A stretch of DNA of 64,000 nucleotides, taken from the NCBI GenBank assembly GCA_002914845.1, contig JXTC01000003.1, positions 2,475,261-2,539,260 on the forward strand, written 5' to 3'. The position numbers were made by a program, and so were the translations under genes. Origin of the DNA: Trema orientale (taxonomy: Eukaryota; Streptophyta; Magnoliopsida; Rosales; Cannabaceae). This document shows, one piece after another, positions 34,310 through 47,524 of this stretch (positions are counted from its first letter, which is position 1; the number at the start of each line of letters is the position of its first letter). Under the pieces are notes generated by a model, which was given only the letters and a program-made list of their open reading frames with translations, ran no database searches and was not told the origin of the DNA.

Positions 34310-35609
34310 ATAACTTTCTATTTTTTTTTTTAAAAAAAAATGCATTATTTTTAATTAAAAAACAAATGTCGATAGGTTCCCAACGAAAGGAAGAAAATCT
34401 TCATATCCATTCCGTTCCGTCATGCAGGTGTATAAATTAGTTAATAGACAACTAATGACAAGTCTAAGTCCTCACCCTCAATATTCGTCGTACCACACTA
34501 ATGTATTAGCTATTTTTAAGGTGTTCGCGTCGTTTGATTTATTGGGTCAGTATACAGTACACGAGTTATTACTTCATTTTCAATTACTTTTTCATACTGG
34601 TTAAAATTGTTTGAATAAAAGATTTGTTGATTTGTGTTTTTCTTTTTAAATGAGCTTTTATTTTCGGATTACGTATAGATTTTATTATTTTTTTTAAACC
34701 TAAATAATTTTACATTAATTTTAAGTTGTGCTAAATAGTTTTAACTACAATAGAATTCTTATATAAGGTTCATACCAAATTACCAACCATAAAATAATAG
34801 GTCATTATACTATACAGAGAGAGCCAAAATGGACCCCTATGGTAACAATCAATTTCGTGAATAATATTACAAAATGTTACGTTTACATACACTCACAATT
34901 TACATAAACTGGATTAATATAATAAATTACTTGTAATTAGAGTTGTCAAATGCATCATACCAGCATAATCTAACTAAGTTGAGTCGAGTTGTGTTTGTCC
35001 AAAGTCTTAAATCACTGACCTAAAATGACCCATTAACCTATGTTGTAATATTACATGCTATGTCTTACGTAGGTGTGTTAGTTCATTTGCATCAAAATTT
35101 AGCAATTTAATTAAATAAATTTATGCGAAATTTTTTTTCCTAAATTAGTCAAATGTAACTAGAGAAATATTATAAAATAATAATAAACTTTTTATATTTA
35201 GGCCCTCTTTAGCAGAGGGGAAGAGGGATAGAAATTAAAACGTACGAGTAAAAAATAGAAAGAGTGAGAAATTGGTTGCTTGTTAGGAGAAAAACATTAT
35301 AGAATGGAATGTAATAAGGAGAGGAAAAAATGGAGTGGGCCGCCATTTCTCTTTTTTTTTTTTTTTCCTTTTTTTTTGGTTTGGGTGAGGCATATGAATT
35401 TTCATTCTCTTCAAATTGGAGATAAAATGGGATAGGAGGTTTTTGTAATTGCAGTTGATAGAAAAATACTTGTTCATCTTTTAATTTTAAAACAACGTAA
35501 TAAATATATACTTACTATAAATTGTTATTTCACAAATTCCTTGTTTTTTTTTTTTTTACATAAAAACCAATTTATTGAAGAAACATATACTACTGTCTAC
35601 GCATATTTT
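34310..35609. other. AT-rich intergenic DNA
   Basis: No gene is recognised. GTTGTCAAATGCATCATACC at about 34944 resembles a worn hAT end, and AGGCCCTCTTTAGCAGAGG at about 35201 resembles a MITE end; partners could not be fixed. Long T and A runs lie at 35349-35378 and about 35545. Confidence 0.45.
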
Positions 35610-35801
35610 GGGCTTGTTTGGGATAACTTTTACTTCCTGAAGTAAAAGCTCCAAAAGATCTTTCTGGAAAAGCTAGTGGGTCTATGCTTCATTAAAAAGG
35701 TCTTCTAATTAAAAAAAAGATCTTTTAACAATTCATCCAAATACCCCCAAAAGTAACTTTTGGGCTCCAAAAGATCTTTGGAAGCCATGCCAAACAGGCC
35801 C
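35610..35801. mobile_element. MITE, 192 bp, GGGCYTGTTTGG ends
   Basis: The left end GGGCTTGTTTGGGATAAC and the reverse complement of the right end, GGGCCTGTTTGGCATGGC, match at most positions. TTT flanks both sides (35607-35609 and 35802-35804). CCAAAAGATCTTT occurs inside both halves. It has no coding capacity and is Harbinger-like by end sequence, though TTT is not the usual TWA duplication. Confidence 0.7.
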
Positions 35802-37395
35802 TTTATGCACGGCATATTTTTCGAGAATAAACATTACACTTAAAAATTGGTATACATTTCAAAATGTAAACCACTTGTATAACTTTACACTGTAAATATA
35901 AATCATATGTAAAAATTTACATCGTAAATGTATAACACATATTTTACAAATAAAATGTATACATACAAATAAGTATTTTTGAATGAAAAATTAAAAATAG
36001 GTATTTTTGGAATATAAAGCATAAAAAGGAGTACAAAGTGTAAATTTCTCCAATATAAAAGAAAAACATATTCCTTGCTATAACTCATATACTCTACTCC
36101 TAAATATGTATATATATACACACACACACTATATTAGGGAACGTGTCTAAGACACGTGCCTCGTTATTTTTTTTTCTCTCTAAACATTGATTTGTTTACA
36201 ATGTTAGAAAAATAAATAAATAAAAGGAAAGTCACCCTTAAAAAAAAGATATATTAAGGATTTAAGGAAAAGTGAAGCAACCATCTCAGGCAGTGGACAA
36301 CTCATTTCTCAATATTATTTATATTTATATAATACTAATAGATATATATACTTTTTATGTCATTCCACTTTCTTTCCTTGATACCAAACATAGCCTTTAG
36401 AGCTGAGTTTGGTCGAAGAGAAGAGAAAAACAATAAAAAATAAATAAAAAGTGATTTAAGATGGGAAAAACAATTGAAAATAGTAAATAAACTATCATGT
36501 ATGTTATGCTAATATGTCATACCGTGTTAATGTATTGTCTGTGCTAATATGTTGTGTCATACTAGGTTTATTATACTTAATTTATGAGCCCAACACGGCT
36601 TATGTTCTTGTGTGTCGTACTTAAATAATATTGTATCTTGTCGTACCGCAGTGCTAATGAGTCAACCCAACCTTGTTAACCCTATTGATAAATCTACTTG
36701 TGATATGTCGCAATTCAACTTCAAATAGTTTATCACTAAGTGTGTTGCTACAAGTAAGAATTACGTGAGGTGTAGTTTTAGGCATTTTACATAAGGTATT
36801 GAGTTGACACTTCACATGTAAAACCATCAAAGGGTCACTAGGCATCGAAACCCGTGATCATGACTTTCTATTAACCAATTCTTATCATCAGTTACCCCAT
36901 TCGGTGGTCTCCTAGATACCTTAAATGTTATGGCTTATTCCTCCTCAATACTCGATGGAAAGATTTTTGGATCATATCCGATATAATCCTTACTGATAGC
37001 AGCGTTAGGTAGGACTAAACCGAAGTGTCCCGTGATAATCCGCAAAAAGTGATGCCACTCTAGCTTACCTTTTCCTTTTCCATAATTTTTTTTAATTAAT
37101 GCCTCTCTTCTTTTCCTCAAAATATAATCAAATTGTGATTTCATATTATAATAATAACATAATGACGGTATATATATTTGCATGTAAAAAATAGCTATGT
37201 TTTACTTGTTGAGAATACTATTTATCTGATTTTTCTTTTGACGAACAAAAACTAGAAAAAGACAAATATTTGCATAGGTATTAAGCCTTTTCCTCTTAAA
37301 AAAAAAAAGAAAAAGGAAAAAGAAATTAAAAACTATATATTTAGCACATATTATTTTGTATGTCCAACTCCAAGGCAAGTTTAGAAAGAAGGTCG
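35802..37395. other. AT-rich intergenic DNA
   Basis: No gene is recognised. A stretch near 36490-36660 with several short related TGCTAATATGT and CGTAC words may be an old MITE fragment. An A-rich run lies near 37298. Confidence 0.5.
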
Positions 37396-37779
37396 GTTAA
37401 AGGGAGAAATTTCATAAAATATGCTCGGAATGAGCCCTATTTACAATCGTATAACTACCCCAATAAAACTTCAAAAATATGACCAGACTCTCCTGAAAAG
37501 ACTTAACTACCCTCAAAACTTAGAGTAACTTTCTTTCACTTTTTCTCGTATTTCCCTTTTTATTCTTCTATGTTTTCTCTTAATCTTCAACCTTCCCTCA
37601 ACTAAATAATTTTCTTAACAATCAAAGCTTAGAGAAACATAACGGATATAGTTTAAAATAGTTGGTATTTGAATTTCGAGAAGTTCTGCAATTGATTATG
37701 CATTAAAAATAAAATTTGGATCATTTTCTATGAATTTCTGAAAATTTGGACTAGCTACCCCAACGAACATCGAAACTTT

Positions 37780-38085
37780 TCGATGAAATTCGATGCCATT
37801 TTAATGAAGTATGTTTTTATAATAGAATCTGAAAAATTAAGTATGGTCATCGAAATGACATCTAATTATTATCGAATTTCATCAAAATTCATCAGATTCC
37901 ATTATAAAAACACACTTCATCAAAATGGCATCGAATTATCATCGAAATGCATCGAATTGCATCGAAATTGATCGAATTTCATCAGATTCCTTAATAAAAA
38001 CATATTTCATCGAAATTACATTGAATTTCATCTAACTAGCATCGAAATGGCATCGAAATACATCGAAATTTTTGATATTTGTCAG
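37780..38085. repeat. ATCGAA/ATCAAATT-rich degenerate repeat core
   Basis: Short phrases such as CATCGAAAT, CATCGAATT and CATCAGATTCC recur many times in the same direction, spaced roughly 10-25 bp. It is the loop region of the surrounding inverted-repeat element. Confidence 0.75.
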
Positions 38086-38356
38086 GGAAACTAGACCAAA
38101 TTTTTAGAAAATTCTTAGAAATTGATCCAAATTTAATTTTTAATGCAAAATCTACCACAGAATATCTTGAAACTCAAATACAAACTATTTTAAATTATGC
38201 TCACAATATTTAAACATAGAAATTTCTTCATCATCCACGAGAAAGATGAGAGCAAGAGAGTTTGGAGAAAGAGTCAGCTATTTCCTTTAATATTGCGGGC
38301 ACAATTGTCGTTCGAATTTGATTCTAAAAGAAAGGGAGGTATGATGGTGGTCTCAA

Positions 38357-38694
38357 TGTTAAGTGGGGTCTGTAGTTGGTCATTTGACCAAGTCTTCAAT
38401 AATAGTAGTTTTAATTTACGGCAGTCGTGGGGTCTAGTATTTGTCCTGGTTCATAGGAAGTTGTTACTGGATTTTCTTATTGTCTCCTAGTCTTTTAGTT
38501 GTAGTTGCAGTCTACTAAGAACGTGCTTTAGTGGACCTATTTTTAAGCAATAGTTGGAAGTCTTTTGTTATATTTCAGCTGGTTGTATGCCTATATATAG
38601 GCTAGTTTCAGTACGAATAAAATAAGTCAATTTATTCTTCTACCTTTGTGTTCAAATTATTTACTCTCTTTATATTTTTATATTTACACTATCA
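38357..38694 (+). repeat. 5' LTR of the Copia element
   Basis: It begins TGTTAAGTGGGG and ends CACTATCA. It contains a TATATATA promoter-like box near 38594 and an AATAAAATAAG signal near 38617. Confidence 0.93.
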
Positions 38695-38838
38695 GTAGTA
38701 TCAGAGCCAGGTTAGATAGTGAGATAAAAGAGGTAAAAAGAAAGGGAAAAAGAGGATTTATAAGGCAAACATAAAAGAGAGTTCGTGGGATAAAATTTTA
38801 AAGCAGCAACTTACCATTTCTTTTTTGCAGGTGCAGCA

Positions 38839-41800
38839 GTGATTATGGCTTCTGAAAACTTTGTGCAACTGGCCATTCCACGATTTGATGGTCACTATGA
38901 CTACTGGAGCATGTTAATGGAGAACTTCTTGAGGTCTAAAGAATATTGGAATATAGTTGAGTCTGGCATAGCAGTACCTGCAGCTGGTGCGACACTTTCA
39001 GAGGCGCAAAAAATAGAGTTGGAAGCACTGAAGTTAAAGGATTTGAAGGCGAAGAATTATTTGTTCCAAGCCATTGATCGATCTATCTCAGAAACTATGC
39101 TTAGCAAAGAAACTTCCAAGTAGATTTGGGACTCTATGAGAAAGAAGTATCAAGGATCAGCAAGTCAAAAAGGCAGCAATTTCAAGCTCTTCGTTCAGAA
39201 TTCAAAACGCTTCTGATAAAGTCGGGAGAGTCAATTACAGATTTTTCATGGACGATGGCAATCGTGAACAAGATGCAAATTCACGGTGACACCGTAGCAG
39301 ATGTTATGATAGTAGAAAAGATCCTTTATTCAATGACTCCAAAATTCAATTACGTCATTTGTACTATTGAAGAATCGAAGGATCTTGATGTACTTTCAAT
39401 TGATGAATTGCAAGGATCTATGTTGATTCATGGAAAAAAAAATTATTCAGCAAGATAATGAGGAGCAAGCTCTAAAGGCTTCAACTGATAACAACTCTTC
39501 AACACCGAATAGATCAGCAGATCGAGGTCAGGGTCGAGGTAGAGACAGAGAAAGAGAAGGTCAAGGCAATAGAGATGGAGGTAGATAATATAGAAATTCT
39601 GATCCTGAATTTCGAGGCAGAGAGAGAGGACATGATCAACAACCTGACAAGTCCAAGGTAAAATATTTCAAGTGTCACAAGCTTGGCCATTATCAATCTG
39701 AACATTATACCAAACTACCCCAAGACAAAGAAAGATGGGAGAGATCGAATTTCGTAGAGAAGAAAGAAGAAGAAACTCTGTTGATGGCATTCCATGTCAA
39801 TGAAAACAAGCTTAAACCAGACATATGGTATTTGGATACAGGCTGCAGCAATCATATGTGTGGTAATAAGTCATTCTTTTCTCATTTGAATGAAGAATTT
39901 CATACTGTTGTAAGCTTTGGTGATAATTCTAAAGTAAATATTATGGGAAAGAGTGACGTCTAAATCAAGACTAGAAATGATATTATTGAGACAATGTCAA
40001 ATGTCTTTTATATTCCCGATTTAAAAAGTAATTTATTAAGTCTTGGACAGCTGCAAGAAAAGGGATACGAGGCTGTAATTAAGAAGGTGCCTGTGAAATT
40101 TATGGTTCTAAAAAGGGTCTAATTGCTCATGCTAAGATGACAGCAAACAGATTATTTCCACTGCGAATTGAGACTCTTCAGAGTTGTTTTATGGCCAAGG
40201 AGGACGATTCAATATGGCTATGGCATCTTCACTATCGTCATTTGAATTTCAATGGGCTGAAGACTCTTTCTCAGAAGAACATGGTGATCAGACTTCCTCA
40301 AATTATTCCTCCCAACAGAATATGTGAAAAATGTGTGGTTGGCAAATAACATCGGGAGTAATTTCCACAAAGAAAATCATAGAGAGCAAGAAAGTCTTGG
40401 AGTTGGTGCATTCCGACATTTGTGGACCTATAAATCTATCATCTAATAGAGGTAAACGATACTTAATTACCTTCATTGACGATTATAGTCAAAAAACCTG
40501 GGTTTATTTCTTGCAGAAAAAATCAGAAGCTTTTAGTGCATTTAAAAGCTTCAAGGCACATGTAGAAAATGAAAGAACTATTCAAACTCTTTGTACATAT
40601 CGTGGTGGAGAATACTGCTCAAAAGAATTTGATGATTTCTGTGATAAGCATGGTATTCGGAGACAATTGATGGTAGCCTACACACCCCAGCAAAATAGAA
40701 TCTTGGAGAGGAAGAACCGAATAATCCTAAATATAGTGAGAAGCATGTTGGCAACCGAGAGAGTTCCGAAGAAGTTTTAGCCAGAAAAAGTGAATTGGAG
40801 TGTCCATGTTTTGAATCGGAGTCCAACATTTGCTATTCAAAACATGACATCAGAAGAAGCTTGGAGCAGATGAAAGCCAACCGTTGATCACTTCAAGGTG
40901 TTTGGTGCATTGCATATGCACACATTCCATATGATAAAAGGAAGAAACTAGATGACAAAGGAGAAAAATGTGTCTTTCTTAGAATCAGTGAGCAATCCAA
41001 AGCTTACAAACTGTTCAATCCTACCACAAAGAAGATCGTCATCAGCCGCGATGTTGTTTTTGATGAAGAAAACACTTAAAATTAGATTGAAAACAATCCA
41101 GAGCAGTCGCAAATACCTGTGAGTTTTGATGAAAAGGAAGAAGAAATACCGATGCAACTAACTCCATCAACTAGTGCTATATTGCTACAATCAGATCAAC
41201 AACTACAGCAGCCATATAACTCCAATGAAAATCAGACAACAGAAGAAAATTCTCGATCTCAACGAATCAGAAGGAGGCCAGCATGGATGGAAGATTATGA
41301 GATTAATGGTGTTCAATCTGATAACTATGATACAATTGCTCATTATGTTTTGTTGTCAGATTGTGATCCCATTACCTTCCAAGAAGTTGTGAAGGAGTCA
41401 AAATGGCAAAGAGCTATGAATGAAGAGATTAGGTCTATAGAGAAAAATGATAGTTGGGAGCTAGTTGAACTTCCAAAAAGGTAGAAATCCATTGGTGTTA
41501 AATGGGTTTATAAAACAAAGCTGAAAAAGGATGGGGGAGTTGACAAATACAAAGCTCGACTCGTTGCAAAAGGGTATAAGCAAGAACATGGTGTTGATTA
41601 CAAAGATGTATTTGCTCCAGTTGCAAGGCTTGACACTATTCATTTGGTGTTATCCATGGCTGCCCAGAATTCATGGTCTATTTATCAGTTAGATGTGAAG
41701 TTGGCATTTTTCCATGGAGAGTTGGAAGAAGAAGTCTATGTTGACCAATCTCTTGGATATGTGAAGCAAGGCCATGAGAATAAGGTATACAGGTTAAAGA

Positions 41801-42888
41801 AAGCACTATATAGACTGAAACAAGCACCAAGAGCTTGGTACAGTCATATAGATGCTTATTTTACTAAGGATGGTTTTATCAAATGTCCATATGTACACAC
41901 ATTTTATACTAAATATGGTGCTGATAAGAAGATTTTGATTGTGTGTTTATATGTTGATGATCTCATTTGTACTAGTAATGATAAAACCAAGCTTACTGAT
42001 TTTAAGAAGTCTATGATGAAAGAATTTGATATGATAGATTTGAGATTAATGCACTATTTTCTTGGATTTGAGGTAGTGCAATCATCTGCTGTTATTTTCA
42101 TCTCTCAAAAGAAATATGCTCTGGAAATTCTAGATAGGTTTAAAATGAAGGATTGCAATTTAGTTTTAACTCCAACTAAACTTAGTCTGAAACTCACAAA
42201 GAATGGAGCAGGCAAAAGGGTAGATGCTACACTTTACAAGCAAATTATTAGGAATCTTATGTATTTGATAGCAACAAGATTAGATATCATACATGCTATC
42301 AATTTAATAAGCAAATACATGGAGAATCCAACTGAAGTTCATCTCTTAGCTGTAAAGAGAATTTTTCGCTACTTGAAAGGTACTGCATATCTTGGAATTC
42401 TATACAGAAGTGGTGAAAAGTCAAGCTTGATTGGGTTTTCAGATAGTGATTATGCTGGAGATCTTGATGATAGAAAGAGTACTTCCGGAGCTGTGTTCAT
42501 GTTCAATTCTGGAGCTGTTACATGGTCTTCCAATAAGCAACAGATTGTGACCTTGTCTACAGCCGAAGCTGAGTTTGTTGCTGCATCATCAAGTTTATGT
42601 CAAGCTATTTGGTTACGCAGGATATTTGAGGTATTGCACAACCAGCAACAAGGACCAACTTTGATTTACTGTGACAATATTTATGCAATAAAACTTTCAA
42701 AAAATCCAGTCCTACATGGGATAAGGTACCATTTCTTGCGTGATTTATGCAAAGATGAAGTTATTGATTTGGTGTTATGTAGAAGTGAAGATCAGATTGC
42801 AGATATTTTGACCAAGCCCCTCAAGCATGCTGTTTTCATAAAGTTTCGAAGTATGCTTGGACTCTGTTCTTCAACAGATGCTACTTAA
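38839..42888 (+). pseudogene. Copia gag-pol polyprotein, multiply broken
   Basis: Recognisable in order: gag start (ENFVQLAIPRFDGHYDYWS) at about 38848; zinc knuckle with CHKLGHYQSEH near 39670; protease WYLDTGCSNHMCG near 39826; GAG-pre-integrase HLHYRHLNFNGLKTLS near 40225; integrase core HSDICGP...FIDDYS at about 40410-40490; reverse transcriptase from about 41490 with YVDD near 41950; RNase H (SDSDYAGDLDDRKSTSG, then TAEAEF) at about 42440-42580. Breaks include stops near 39121, 39588, 39961, 40347, 40778, 41077 and 41482, and frame changes near 39175 and 39440. The RT-RNase H part (41644-42888) remains open. The copy cannot make a full polyprotein. Confidence 0.93.
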
Positions 42889-42957
42889 GAGTGAATGTTG
42901 TAGGGTGTTGAATTTTACTCCTAAACTGAATTCTGCAGATATCAGTTTAAGAGAGGG

Positions 42958-43295
42958 GGTTAAGTGGGGTCTGTAGTTGGTCATTTGACGAAGTCTTCAA
43001 TAATAGCAGTTTTAATTTACTGCAGTCGTGGGGTCTAGTATTTGTCCTGGTTCATAGGAAGTTGTTATTAGGTTTGCTTATTATCTCTTGGTCTTTTGGT
43101 TGTAGTTGCAGTCCACTAAGAACGTGCTCTAGTGGACCTATTTTTAAGCAATAGTTGGAAATCTTTTGTTATATTTCAGCTGGTTGTATGCCTATATATA
43201 TGCTAGTTTCAGTACGAATAAAATAAGTCAATTTGCTCACCTGTCTTTGCGTTCAAATTATTTACTCTCTTTATACTTTTAAATTTGCACTATCA
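42958..43295 (+). repeat. 3' LTR of the Copia element
   Basis: It has the same length as the 5' LTR. The first base is G instead of T (GGTTAAG against TGTTAAG), so the canonical TG start is lost. Confidence 0.93.
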
Positions 43296-43300
43296 CTCAA

Positions 43301-43588
43301 TCAACTGTTCTCTTTTTTTTTTTTTTTTAAAAAACTAAATAACTAAAATTATGCTTTTAGAGATATTTTGGTCAAAGAGTTATATTTTTTGAACAATTAG
43401 TAAAGAAGTCCTATACTTGTAAATAGCTCTCAGTTGTAGCATATTTAATCAAATTTCTTGTTGAAGGAGGGAGCACAAAAATCGCGAGTGAAAAAAATAA
43501 CGGATGAGCAGAAAGCAACACCTGGAGTGTGTGTACGTACGTCACTTCTCCTTCTTCTTATTAAATAAATCAAAATAAATAATCGACC

Positions 43589-43622
<34 letters not shown>

Positions 43623-43780
43623 ACCCGTCTCTCTCTCTGCAAGGGCGATCATCTTTCTTAACTCACTCTCTTCTCTTCTCTCTCAGCTCCGTTACCTGAA
43701 AACCCAAGACGCGCTCGGAGGGAGAGGCTTCGCACGATTCTTGTGATCGAGTAACATTTCAATCACAAACCTAAACCTAA
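43301..43780. other. Upstream region of the GH123-like gene
   Basis: It contains the right tail of the interrupted inverted-repeat element (to 43459), a long T tract at about 43591-43619 and a CT-rich putative 5' leader (43626-43690) before the start codon at 43781. Confidence 0.5.
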
Positions 43781-46700
43781 ATGGAGAACTCGGGTTAGTC
43801 TAAGCTTTTCTCAATTCGCACTATATTCGGGTTTGAATTCGTTAAATGCGAAATTACTTTCTTTCGTAATTTCCTTTTCATTGAACTTTTCTGTTTGGTT
43901 CCCGGGAAAATCCGTCGAACAAGTTAGAAGAAGGGAAAAAAAAAAGAAAAAAAGAAAAAGAAGCCGTAGTTGAAGTCTTACAACGAACAATTTCAGCCTT
44001 CGTTATGAGATTCGTAGCTTTCTTTTCCTTTTTCATACGTAATTTTAGTTTCCCTTTCTGTTTCTTGAGTTTAATGGTCTAGGGTTTTTGTTTTTCTTTT
44101 GAAAATCTGGTAGTGTTGTCTCGGCGTCTTTCCGTTTTCTTTTTTGTTTTAAATGTTGTGCATTCTACAATTGAAGATAGGGGATCGCCTCTCTGTTTCG
44201 TTCTGTAGATTTTAAATTGTTTCGGTTCTCGGCGTTTGATTACATTTTCAGATTCAGAAAAGTCTTTAATTTCATTTCGAAATTCGATGTAGATATGTTT
44301 GATGTGAATACTATGGCATGAGACTTAACCTAAACTAACTAAGATTTTATGGTGGATTATTGATTATCTTATTCTGTTATTGTTGATTCACTTTTGAATC
44401 TGTCGAGAATTGAGACTTACCATTTATATTAGCATTTTTTGATATGTTTGTTGATAATTATCTATGACAAAATACTCGGTACTTCTACTATTAAGTTTAT
44501 TTGGTTTGGCACAAAGTAAGAGGGGAAAAAAAGGAAAACAGAAAAGGAGTAGAAACTTATAGGGAAGCTCTATCTTGAGAGTTAATTTTCATCTTATTTG
44601 TAGGGAACTAAACTGAGTTGCATACATCCTGATTCCAGTCAATTTTTTTGATTGTCGTCTTTTCTCACTGAGCTTGTTTTTGGCTGGGCAGTGTAAAATA
44701 TTAATCACTTGTTGTCTTATTATGTTATTGTTGATTTATTCTTGAACCTATTGAGAATTGAGGCTTCCAATTTATATTACCTAAACAATTTTTACTTTTC
44801 TATTTCGTACTTTACAGTTTTTATAACTGTGCACATATTATCTACGACAAAATTCTCGTATTTCTACTATTAAATTTATTAGTTTTGCTATAAAGTAAGA
44901 GAATAAAACAGAATAGGAGTAGAAACTTATAGGGAAGCTCTTTTTGACTGGTTAATTTAATTTGCATTATTTGTAGGGAACTAAACTGAGTTGCATACAT
45001 CCACAATCGACTCAAATTCTTTTGATTGTCATCTTTTCTCATTGATTTCAGATGGGCAATATCAAAATACTTGAAATTTCGTCTCCTTATCTTTTATATA
45101 TTTTATTTGTTACACGTAGGGAATCCGCAAGAAATCCTTGTGCCACCAGTTGAAGGTGTTGCTGGAGGAGGGACAGCATATGGATGGAATGATGGTGGTT
45201 TACATAATCTAATTCCACTTAAGGGATCAATTGACCCCACAGAGGTTCCAACCACAGATTTAGTGCATGTTTGGTGCATGCCGAACACAACAAACGTTGG
45301 ACCGCAAGAAATGCCTAGAAATCTGGAGCCTGTAAGTGTACTTTGATTATGATAAATTTGCCATTAGATGTGAAACTATTATTTGTTTTTATATTAGCAA
45401 TAGTTTCCTTTGTGATGAACAAATAAAGGAATTTGATTGGATCTATCAAATTAAATTGTTATACCACTGAGAGACTTCTGGTGGTTGATTTTATTTATGC
45501 ATTCTCGTGTAATGTGGATGTACTTTAAAGTTCTTGTGAAAACAAACAAACTTAAACAGTTTAAGATGGAAATAAGTTTATAAGTTATAACCCCTTGTTT
45601 TGGCAGGGGCTTGGAAACTATAATTGAGGTAAAGGTGATTTTTGAATGAGTTATGATTCTCAAAAGAAAATGTTGGCGTCATACAGTCATAATAAATTCA
45701 AGAAAATATTAGAAACTTAAAGCAATTATTCCCCCTCGAAGAGCAAATATGAAAAAGTGAATACTTTATTCAAATTCGAAAAAAAAAACGAAATTATAAG
45801 GAAACATAATAATATAGGCGATCTTAAGATTCGTCCATTTAAGCTTTAATAACTTCTAGTGGTGCCTTAGCTACTGTCTCTTCAGTTTGTCTCTCCATCA
45901 TTCTTCCAACATTCTCTAATTGATCACCATGGACCTATATATAGAAAGCCAATAAATCACTTGGAAGAAAAACTGGGATGAAATTATAAATATTATATGT
46001 ATGTTGGTACTAAATTAAAATCAAAATGAGCCAACAAAAATAATAGAATGATCAAGAAGCAACTTGTTATTTGTCCTTATCTACTCCGTAGTGCAATGAT
46101 TGTGATTGCCACTTTTGAGTTTGTGTAAACTATTGTCATTTTATATTATTATGCTGAATAAGAGGAGTAATCAAATCTTTTTGTCTCCAAATGGGAGGTG
46201 ATTAGGGAATGAGAAGCACAAAGCAGAAGTACTTTGTCTTCCTCAGAGGAAAAAAAAAAATAGGAAAAGGAAAAAGTGCTTTTATGTCTCATGACATAGG
46301 AATGATGCCAAGGGAAAATATGTCTTTTTCATTCTGGTTTTTTTATTGGGGGAAGGGGAGGGAATGGGACTGTTGTAGTGGTTAGCTGAACGTGAATATT
46401 TGTTTTAATTAAAGAGTTTATTTCGGTGGTTTTAACGTATGCACTCAATAATCAAATGAAATGATAGTTTTGCCGTTTGATCTTTGCTTTGGCTTTTCTT
46501 GCTTACCAGTGTTCTACAAAGTAAGAGATGTTGGGAGTGATTCTTTATTGATCACTCCATGTTGCATAATTAGGTCTGTGTTTTTACTGGTTATTATGTT
46601 TTCTTCTGTTTTTGAGTTACCATGGTGCTCTGGATCTAAATTTGGTTTCTTTGAAGATAAATCTCCTTGCTGCTAGAAATGAGAGAGAAAGTGTTCAGAT

Positions 46701-47493
46701 TGCTATTCGTCCGAAAATTTCTTGGTTTGGTTCTGGAGTTGCAGGCACTGTGCTGGTCCAGTGTAGTGATTTATGCTCTGCATCTGGGGATAGGTTAGTT
46801 CCTTGAATCGTATTTTCCATGGAGGTTAATTAATTACTCTTTGAATTCAAGATTTGCTGGTGTTGGTTTTTTGCAGATTAGTTGTTGGACAGTCATTAAC
46901 GTTGCGGCGTGTAGTGCCAATATTGGGTATCCCAGATGCTCTCGTTCCTCTTGATCTTCCAGTTAGTCAAATAAACTTATTACCAGGGTAAAATCACATT
47001 AATGGTGTTCTGGTGTCTAGTGGTGTAAATGCTACAAAACTTACTGTTTTAGGGGACTAAGGCCACCAAGCTAATCTTTTCTTGTGTTCCTTTGCATTTC
47101 CTTCCATTCGGTGACCTGCAGAGAGACTACCACTGTTTGGGTTTCCATAGACGTTCCTAGCACACAACCCCCAGGTCAATATGAGGGGGATATCATCATT
47201 ACTGCTGCAAAGCCTGATACGGAGTAAGTATATTACCATTTAATTCATTTGATTCAAGACCTTATTTATGAATGGAATTCATCATTATCTTATGTTTAAG
47301 TTGAGAGTTTCAATCTTGAGATTTTCACTTTTATCTCTTCTGGTTCATTGCAGATATCCGGCTCAATCCTTCAGCAAAGCTGATAAATACAAACTTTACA
47401 GGGAACTTCAAAGCTGTCTTGAAATAATTGGACCAGTTGATGACAGATCATCGGGTGAAGTGGTGTGTTTCTGAATTGTCTTTGAATAAGGGT

Positions 47494-47524
<31 letters not shown>

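Larger units (their letters stand above)
38357..43295 (+). mobile_element. Ty1/Copia LTR retrotransposon, degenerate (4.94 kb)
   Basis: Two 338-bp LTRs (38357-38694 and 42958-43295) are flanked by an exact 5-bp duplication, CTCAA, at 38352-38356 and 43296-43300. A primer-binding site related to the usual initiator-Met tRNA match (TAGTATCAGAGCC, about 38697) follows the 5' LTR, and a polypurine tract (AGAGAGGGGG) precedes the 3' LTR. Domain order is gag, protease, integrase, reverse transcriptase, RNase H, the Copia order, on the plus strand. By hand the LTRs differ at about 26 of 338 positions (near 8%), so the insertion is not recent. Confidence 0.95.
37405..43459. mobile_element. Inverted-repeat (MULE- or foldback-like) element interrupted by a Copia insertion
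   Basis: The left end AGAAATTTCATAAAATATGC matches the reverse complement of the right end, AAGAAATTTGATTAAATATGC, and similarity continues through GCYCTATTTACAA-like and AAAATATGACCA-like blocks. A second pair of arms at about 37650-37755 and 38090-38195 is also inverted (TTTAAAATAGTTGGTATTTG and its complement). Between the inner arms is an ATCGAA-rich array. Flanks GTTAAAGGG (37396-37404) and GTTGAAGGA (43460-43468) agree at 7 of 9 positions, suggesting an eroded Mutator-type duplication. Without the nested Copia the element would be about 1.1 kb. It encodes nothing recognisable. Confidence 0.6.
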
